Below, piece after piece: positions 60,181 to 64,000 of a DNA stretch of 64,000 nucleotides; position 1 is the first letter of the stretch, and each line of letters opens with the position of its first letter. The stretch lies in NCBI RefSeq assembly GCF_935825525.1, contig NZ_CAKXZT010000160.1, positions 1-64,000 on the forward strand, written 5' to 3'. This DNA comes from Mesorhizobium escarrei (lineage in GTDB: Bacteria > Pseudomonadota > Alphaproteobacteria > Rhizobiales > Rhizobiaceae). The notes beneath the pieces are model-generated. The model was not told the DNA's origin. It ran no database searches and saw only the letters and a program-made list of their open reading frames with translations. Made by a program: the position numbers and the translations under genes.

Positions 60181-61437
60181 ATGGTGCACTTTATGGGACA
60201 GCGAAATTACGGAAGATCTGCGCCCGTGGCCGCCAGCGCGGCCAGAACAATCGGCGCCGATCCGCTTCCATTCGAGAGGTATGGCAAGAGCTCATTTCCG
60301 GCGGTTCCGGCTGAGGACGGGGGGCCCTGCGGTGGCCGCACCAGGCGCTGGACCATAAATGGGGATTTCGTCGCGCTGCCTCCAAACGGCGTTGCCCGCT
60401 ATGCGCGCGAGGTAACCCTTGCGCTCGACGCTCTCCTGGACGAGGGCCATCCGTTGGCGCGGGGACTTGAACTCGATCTGGCGGTCCCGCGTCGGGCGCA
60501 ATTGCCGCTGCAGGCGATTGGCATTCGGGTCGTCCCCGAATTCAACAAACCGCGCCTTCCGCAGTTCTGGGTGCAGATGCAACTGCCACGCCACGTCGAG
60601 GGCGGGTTGCTCAGCTTCTGCAATCTGGCGCCGGTGGCGCTGACGCGGCAAATCGCATGCATCCACGACCTGCATACCAGGCTGATGCCGGAGAGTTATG
60701 GGCGCGGCTTCCGATGGGCCCACCGTTTCATTCTTCCACTCCTTGGCCGACGGGCTGCACATATAACCACCGTCTCGCAGCTTTCGCGGCAGCATCTCAT
60801 CAAATACGGCATCGCACCGCAGGAGAAGATCACCGTCACATATAACGGCAGCGACCATGCGGAACGATGGGATGCCAATCGATCGAAGCTGCAAATCCGG
60901 CCCGACCGCCCCTATGTGCTATGCCTGGGGCGTGATCAAAAATACAAGAACGTCGAATTACTGGTCCGGCTTGCTCCGCTGCTTGACGCGTTGGACTTGA
61001 ACCTGTGGATGGCGGGCGAAATCGACGAAGCGCAGATTTCCCGGTTTGCGCAGCCGAAGCCAGACAATCTCCGGCTCCTCGGACGGATCAGCGATGATGA
61101 TTTCAAGAAAGCTCTGTCGGGTGCATTGTGCTTTCTTTTTCCGTCCAGGATCGAAGGTTTCGGGTTGCCTGCCGTCGAAGCCATGAGGATCGGATGCCCG
61201 GTCGTGGCCTCGACATCACCTTGCCTCCCCGAGGTCTGCCAGGACGCAGCGCTCTATGCCGATCCGGATGATTTGGCACATTGGGTCAGAGCGGTACGCG
61301 ACATCCAGCGATATCCGGATTTGCGCCAAGGTTTGATCGAGGCAGGCCATAAAAGATCCCTCAGCTATTCCTGGCGCTCCGTCGCTGAAATCTACCTCGA
61401 GCTGATGCTGCAGGTGGACGCAATGGCTCTACGCTGA
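60181..61437 (+). CDS. Glycosyltransferase family 4 (paralogue of the 55681 gene)
   Basis: A 418-residue GT-B enzyme. After a non-conserved N-terminal stretch of about 55 residues it reads RRWTINGDFVALPPNGVARY and AREVTLALDALLDEG. The donor domain has VLCLGRDQKYKNVELLVRLA and FLFPSRIEGFGLPAVEAMRI with GCPVVASTSPCLPEVCQDAA. Similarity to the GT4 at 55681 across the whole length shows a duplication. The start may be later (ATG 60193), and the poorly conserved N-terminus may not all be translated. It is the last gene before the flippase, about 1 kb away. Confidence 0.82.
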   Translation: MVHFMGQRNYGRSAPVAASAARTIGADPLPFERYGKSSFPAVPAEDGGPCGGRTRRWTINGDFVALPPNGVARYAREVTLALDALLDEGHPLARGLELDLAVPRRAQLPLQAIGIRVVPEFNKPRLPQFWVQMQLPRHVEGGLLSFCNLAPVALTRQIACIHDLHTRLMPESYGRGFRWAHRFILPLLGRRAAHITTVSQLSRQHLIKYGIAPQEKITVTYNGSDHAERWDANRSKLQIRPDRPYVLCLGRDQKYKNVELLVRLAPLLDALDLNLWMAGEIDEAQISRFAQPKPDNLRLLGRISDDDFKKALSGALCFLFPSRIEGFGLPAVEAMRIGCPVVASTSPCLPEVCQDAALYADPDDLAHWVRAVRDIQRYPDLRQGLIEAGHKRSLSYSWRSVAEIYLELMLQVDAMALR

Positions 61438-62480
61438 CCAAGGTCCGCTGAGATTATCAAACCACTCGAACCGGATGCCGTTGATCAGCGGCGGCATGCC
61501 GATCGCGTCAAAGGGCCGCCGCCGTGGCGGTCTTGACGTTGGTTGCTTCGACCGTAACGTCTTGGCCGGGCCCCTCCGCGCAACCTCGAAGGCGAACGAA
61601 AACACCAGGTTTGGCCGGCTATGGCGGTGTTAACGAAAGCTGTAGAATTTTTCTTCTGCGTGAAAGTCTCCGCCAAGGTGGATCCATGTCAGACCAACCT
61701 GCCGCGCCTGCGATGGGCCAAAACCGTGCCCTCGTCTGGCTTCGAGCGACAACGGCGTTCTCACATCACGCTTCTGCAAACATTCCCCAGTTGCATGGTA
61801 GAATCGGATTGACGACTCGTCCCATGGCCTCTCCGCTATTATTCAACCGCTTTTGCTGCCGCCCGAAGCTATCATGTCCGGTCCATTATTCTTCCAGGTT
61901 TGTTGCGGACAGTGCTGACAAATAGGTTAGGCGCCACAGTCGAAAGGCGGTGGCCGAGACGGACGTTTCGTCAATAAGGGCGGATTGCTGTGTGACGCAG
62001 CAAAGCCGCATGATCCGAGAGCAAATGAGGAAAAGGCGAGCCATGCTTGGTCGTGTCGCAATGGCTACCGCATGCGTCAACGGTCGGCGCGTCGGGGCCA
62101 TCTCGTATGCTGACGCAGATGGACTCGTTAGCTCCGGCAAGGAACTGGCGGCAGGCTCGATGGGGGCGAATTGATGTCGCCTACGAGGCCGAGGCAGTCC
62201 AGCGAGTTCATTCAAATCCGCGCGTCGCGCTGGGCGGGCGGCACGCGATGATTCGTCGGTTCCTTCCGATTAATCGATGTCGCGATACGTATGGAGTGGG
62301 CCGGCTGCAGGCCGCTGTCCTTGCCGCGGGCGAGCAGCTTTACGCCACACAAGGGCGCAATGACGTGACGGAGCATGCTGGATTGGCACGGCCGATGTCG
62401 ATGCGGGTGGTGGCGGACCTTCACATTCTTGAATCTGGGCGCATATCCCGTTCGCCTGTCGACGGCAAAAGAGAGCGACA
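61438..62480. other. About 1 kb without a recognisable gene
   Basis: Short frames on both strands have no family resemblance, and none spans the region with a good ribosome site. A frame over 62047-62484 (plus) has a GC-rich, Arg-rich translation typical of non-coding sequence. The right end must hold the flippase promoter. It may be an eroded gene remnant. Confidence 0.5.
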
Positions 62481-63932
62481 ATGAAGGCGATCGGCGGAGA
62501 TATTATCAACGGGGCAGCTTGGGTCGCGGTCGAAACGTGGGGCCGCCAGTTGGCGATGTTTGTCGTCTTTGTCGTTCTCGCCCGTCATCTCGGCCCGGAG
62601 GCGTTTGGTTTCGCCACGCTCGCCATGGTGGTGCCGATCATCGTCGCCGTTCCGGTGACGCGCGGAATCCCCGAAGCACTCATCCAGCGTCCGGATGTCG
62701 AATCCATTCATTTCGACTCTGCCTTTTGGCTCCTTGCCGTCTCCGGCTCGGTGCTCAGTGTGCTGGTGTGGGCCTTTGCCGGTGTAGTCGCCGCGGCATT
62801 CGGCGAACCTGTTCTGAAGGACCTCGTCCGCTGGACCAGCGTCGTCATTGTGCTCCAGGCGCTTGCGGCGGTTCCGGCGGCGATCCTCAAGCGCCAGCTT
62901 CATTTTCGACTGTTCGCGCTGCGAACGCTCGCCGGCACGGCCGTCGGCGGAACGCTTGGAATCAGTATGGCAATCGCCGGTTACGACATGTGGAGCCTGG
63001 TGTGGATGCAGGTCGCCAAGGCGGCTGTGGAAACCGCCGTCATTCTGCTCGGCAGTTCGTGGCGGCCGCGTCTCAGATATTCCTACGCGCGCTGTCGCGA
63101 CCTGTTCGGCTTCGCTGGTCCTCTCATCGGTCATTCCCTTTGGACTTTCGTGAATGACGAAATACCAAAGGTCATACTCGGCACCTTCCTCGGACCCTAC
63201 GCGGTAGGCGTGTACGCTCTCGCCCGCCGACCGCTGGATCTTCTGAGCGAGGCATTTCTGGGTCCGCTTACGGCGGTGACCATACCAGCAGTCGCCCGAG
63301 TGCAGAGCGAGCCGGCGAAGATCGATGCTTTCTTCAACGCGAGCATACGCGTGGCAGCGATTGCTGGCTTCCCGGCATTTCTGGGGTTTGCCGCGATCGC
63401 TCCCGTCGCGGTACCTTTCATCTTCGGCCCGCAATGGGTGAGCGGTGTCGTCGCCGTTCAAATCCTGATGCTCCTTGGCCTGCAACGCACGATAGATAGC
63501 ATCTGTGCACTCACCATCCTCGCGCTCGGTCATTCCGGCCTGATCCTCAAGCTAAACATATCCTACACCGTCCTGGCCGTGATCCTCCTCACCGCTGCCG
63601 TGCAGATCGACCTCGAGACAACGATGGCCGCTCTTCTGGCCTGCAACGTCGTGCTCCTGCCGGTGTTTCTCTTCCTCGTACACCGCATCGCGCATATCGA
63701 CGTACTGAGGCCACTGACAATATTCCCGCGGCTGGCGGTGGCGGCCCTGCTCATGTTCGCCATTGTCACCGCTTGGCTGGTTGCAGCACCGACATCCACC
63801 CCCCAAGGTCTCCTCATCGCAGGTGGGATCATCATCGGCGCCGCCGTGTATGTCGCTGCAGCCATTGTGCTTGTGCGTCCCGACCTTCTCGACGCACGCG
63901 ACATGCTTCTCAGGCTGCGTCGTCCTGCATAG
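62481..63932 (+). CDS. Wzx-type lipopolysaccharide/exopolysaccharide flippase
   Basis: A 483-residue polytopic protein with about 12-14 helices. The N-terminus GAAWVAVETWGRQLAMFVVF then VVLARHLGPEAFGFATLAMV is typical of the PST/MOP flippase family. LPS-export features such as GRQLAxF and the LGPEAFG motif are clear. It moves lipid-linked repeat units across the inner membrane so that a Wzy-like protein (as at 6211) and the autokinase/export system can polymerise and export them. AGAGCGACA precedes the ATG. A glycosyltransferase gene follows 13 bases later. Confidence 0.87.
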   Translation: MKAIGGDIINGAAWVAVETWGRQLAMFVVFVVLARHLGPEAFGFATLAMVVPIIVAVPVTRGIPEALIQRPDVESIHFDSAFWLLAVSGSVLSVLVWAFAGVVAAAFGEPVLKDLVRWTSVVIVLQALAAVPAAILKRQLHFRLFALRTLAGTAVGGTLGISMAIAGYDMWSLVWMQVAKAAVETAVILLGSSWRPRLRYSYARCRDLFGFAGPLIGHSLWTFVNDEIPKVILGTFLGPYAVGVYALARRPLDLLSEAFLGPLTAVTIPAVARVQSEPAKIDAFFNASIRVAAIAGFPAFLGFAAIAPVAVPFIFGPQWVSGVVAVQILMLLGLQRTIDSICALTILALGHSGLILKLNISYTVLAVILLTAAVQIDLETTMAALLACNVVLLPVFLFLVHRIAHIDVLRPLTIFPRLAVAALLMFAIVTAWLVAAPTSTPQGLLIAGGIIIGAAVYVAAAIVLVRPDLLDARDMLLRLRRPA

Positions 63933-63945
63933 GGGTACCAAGCTC

Positions 63946-64000
63946 ATGAAAGTCGCTTTCGTCTCGCAGCATTTCGACATGGTCCTTCCACCCGACCAGA
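63946..64000 (+). CDS. Glycosyltransferase, N-terminal fragment (cut by window edge)
   Basis: Only 18 codons are inside the window: MKVAFVSQHFDMVLPPDQ. The beta-strand then H-x-D pattern resembles GT-B enzymes of O-antigen clusters. It starts 13 bases after the flippase stop, so it is probably in the same operon. The rest lies outside the window. Confidence 0.55.
   Translation, partial: MKVAFVSQHFDMVLPPDQ

Noticed and set aside
62421..63533. A 370-codon minus-strand frame opposite the flippase
   Set aside because: A strongly charged translation typical of antisense to membrane-protein genes; no motif.
1..64000. CRISPR arrays, tRNA or rRNA genes
   Set aside because: No regularly spaced repeats, cloverleaf-like sequences or rRNA motifs were noticed on reading either strand.

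Overview
The window looks like a chromosomal segment of a Rhizobiales alphaproteobacterium, most likely Mesorhizobium or a close relative. The grounds are high GC, a SyrA/ExoX-type small membrane protein, an ExoF-like export protein, HWE-family kinase signalling, several sigma-EcfG-type promoters (GGAAC-N16/17-CGTT) and rhizobial small hypothetical proteins. No rRNA, tRNA or CRISPR array was seen. All product names come from reading translated motifs; no database search was possible.

Layout. (1) 0.3-15.7 kb is a surface-polysaccharide locus: methyltransferase, GMC oxidoreductase, glycosyltransferases, an O-antigen ligase/polymerase-like membrane protein, a Wzc/ExoP-type tyrosine autokinase, a SyrA-like protein and an ExoF-like export protein. 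It is littered with decay: a broken IS630 element, a shattered methyltransferase and a frameshifted GT2. (2) 16.5-18.6 kb carries pcm, a CDP-alcohol phosphatidyltransferase and pgpA. (3) 18.8-27.7 kb is a complete sugar-use module: a divergent LacI-type regulator, an ABC importer (binding protein, double ATPase, two permeases), a ketose 3-epimerase-like protein, an FGGY kinase and a class II aldolase. Translationally coupled ATGA junctions mark it as an operon. (4) 27.8-41.8 kb is a stress island: DegP-like protease, DUF2267, PEBP, FAD/Rieske oxidoreductase, DUF3309, HWE kinase, HD protein, DUF427, CBS protein, M50-CBS protease, TerC and several tiny hypotheticals. At least eight sigma-EcfG-like promoters lie in front of these genes, four of them matching the consensus exactly.

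(5) 42.3-46.6 kb is the dTDP-L-rhamnose operon (rfbA-rfbC-rfbB-rfbD, minus strand), flanked by relics of a DegT aminotransferase and a Rieske protein. (6) 46.6-49.2 kb has two more glycosyltransferases. (7) 49.6-54.2 kb is a phosphonate uptake set (phnD-phnC-phnE) with divergent phnM-phnF and no C-P lyase core genes in view. (8) 54.3-55.6 kb has a FitAB-type toxin-antitoxin pair and a Nudix hydrolase. (9) 55.7-64.0 kb is a second polysaccharide block: two paralogous GT4 enzymes flank a secreted clan GH-A-like hydrolase with a C-terminal DUF4214 region and a GT2, followed by a Wzx flippase and the start of another glycosyltransferase.

Together, regions 1, 5, 6 and 9 could assemble, flip, export and trim a rhamnose-containing exopolysaccharide or O-antigen. 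The number of broken glycan genes suggests the locus has been repeatedly rearranged. The most interesting items are the sigma-EcfG island with its unnamed small proteins, the ketose catabolic operon of unknown substrate, a three-way-junction RNA candidate upstream of terC, and the hydrolase-DUF4214 protein.
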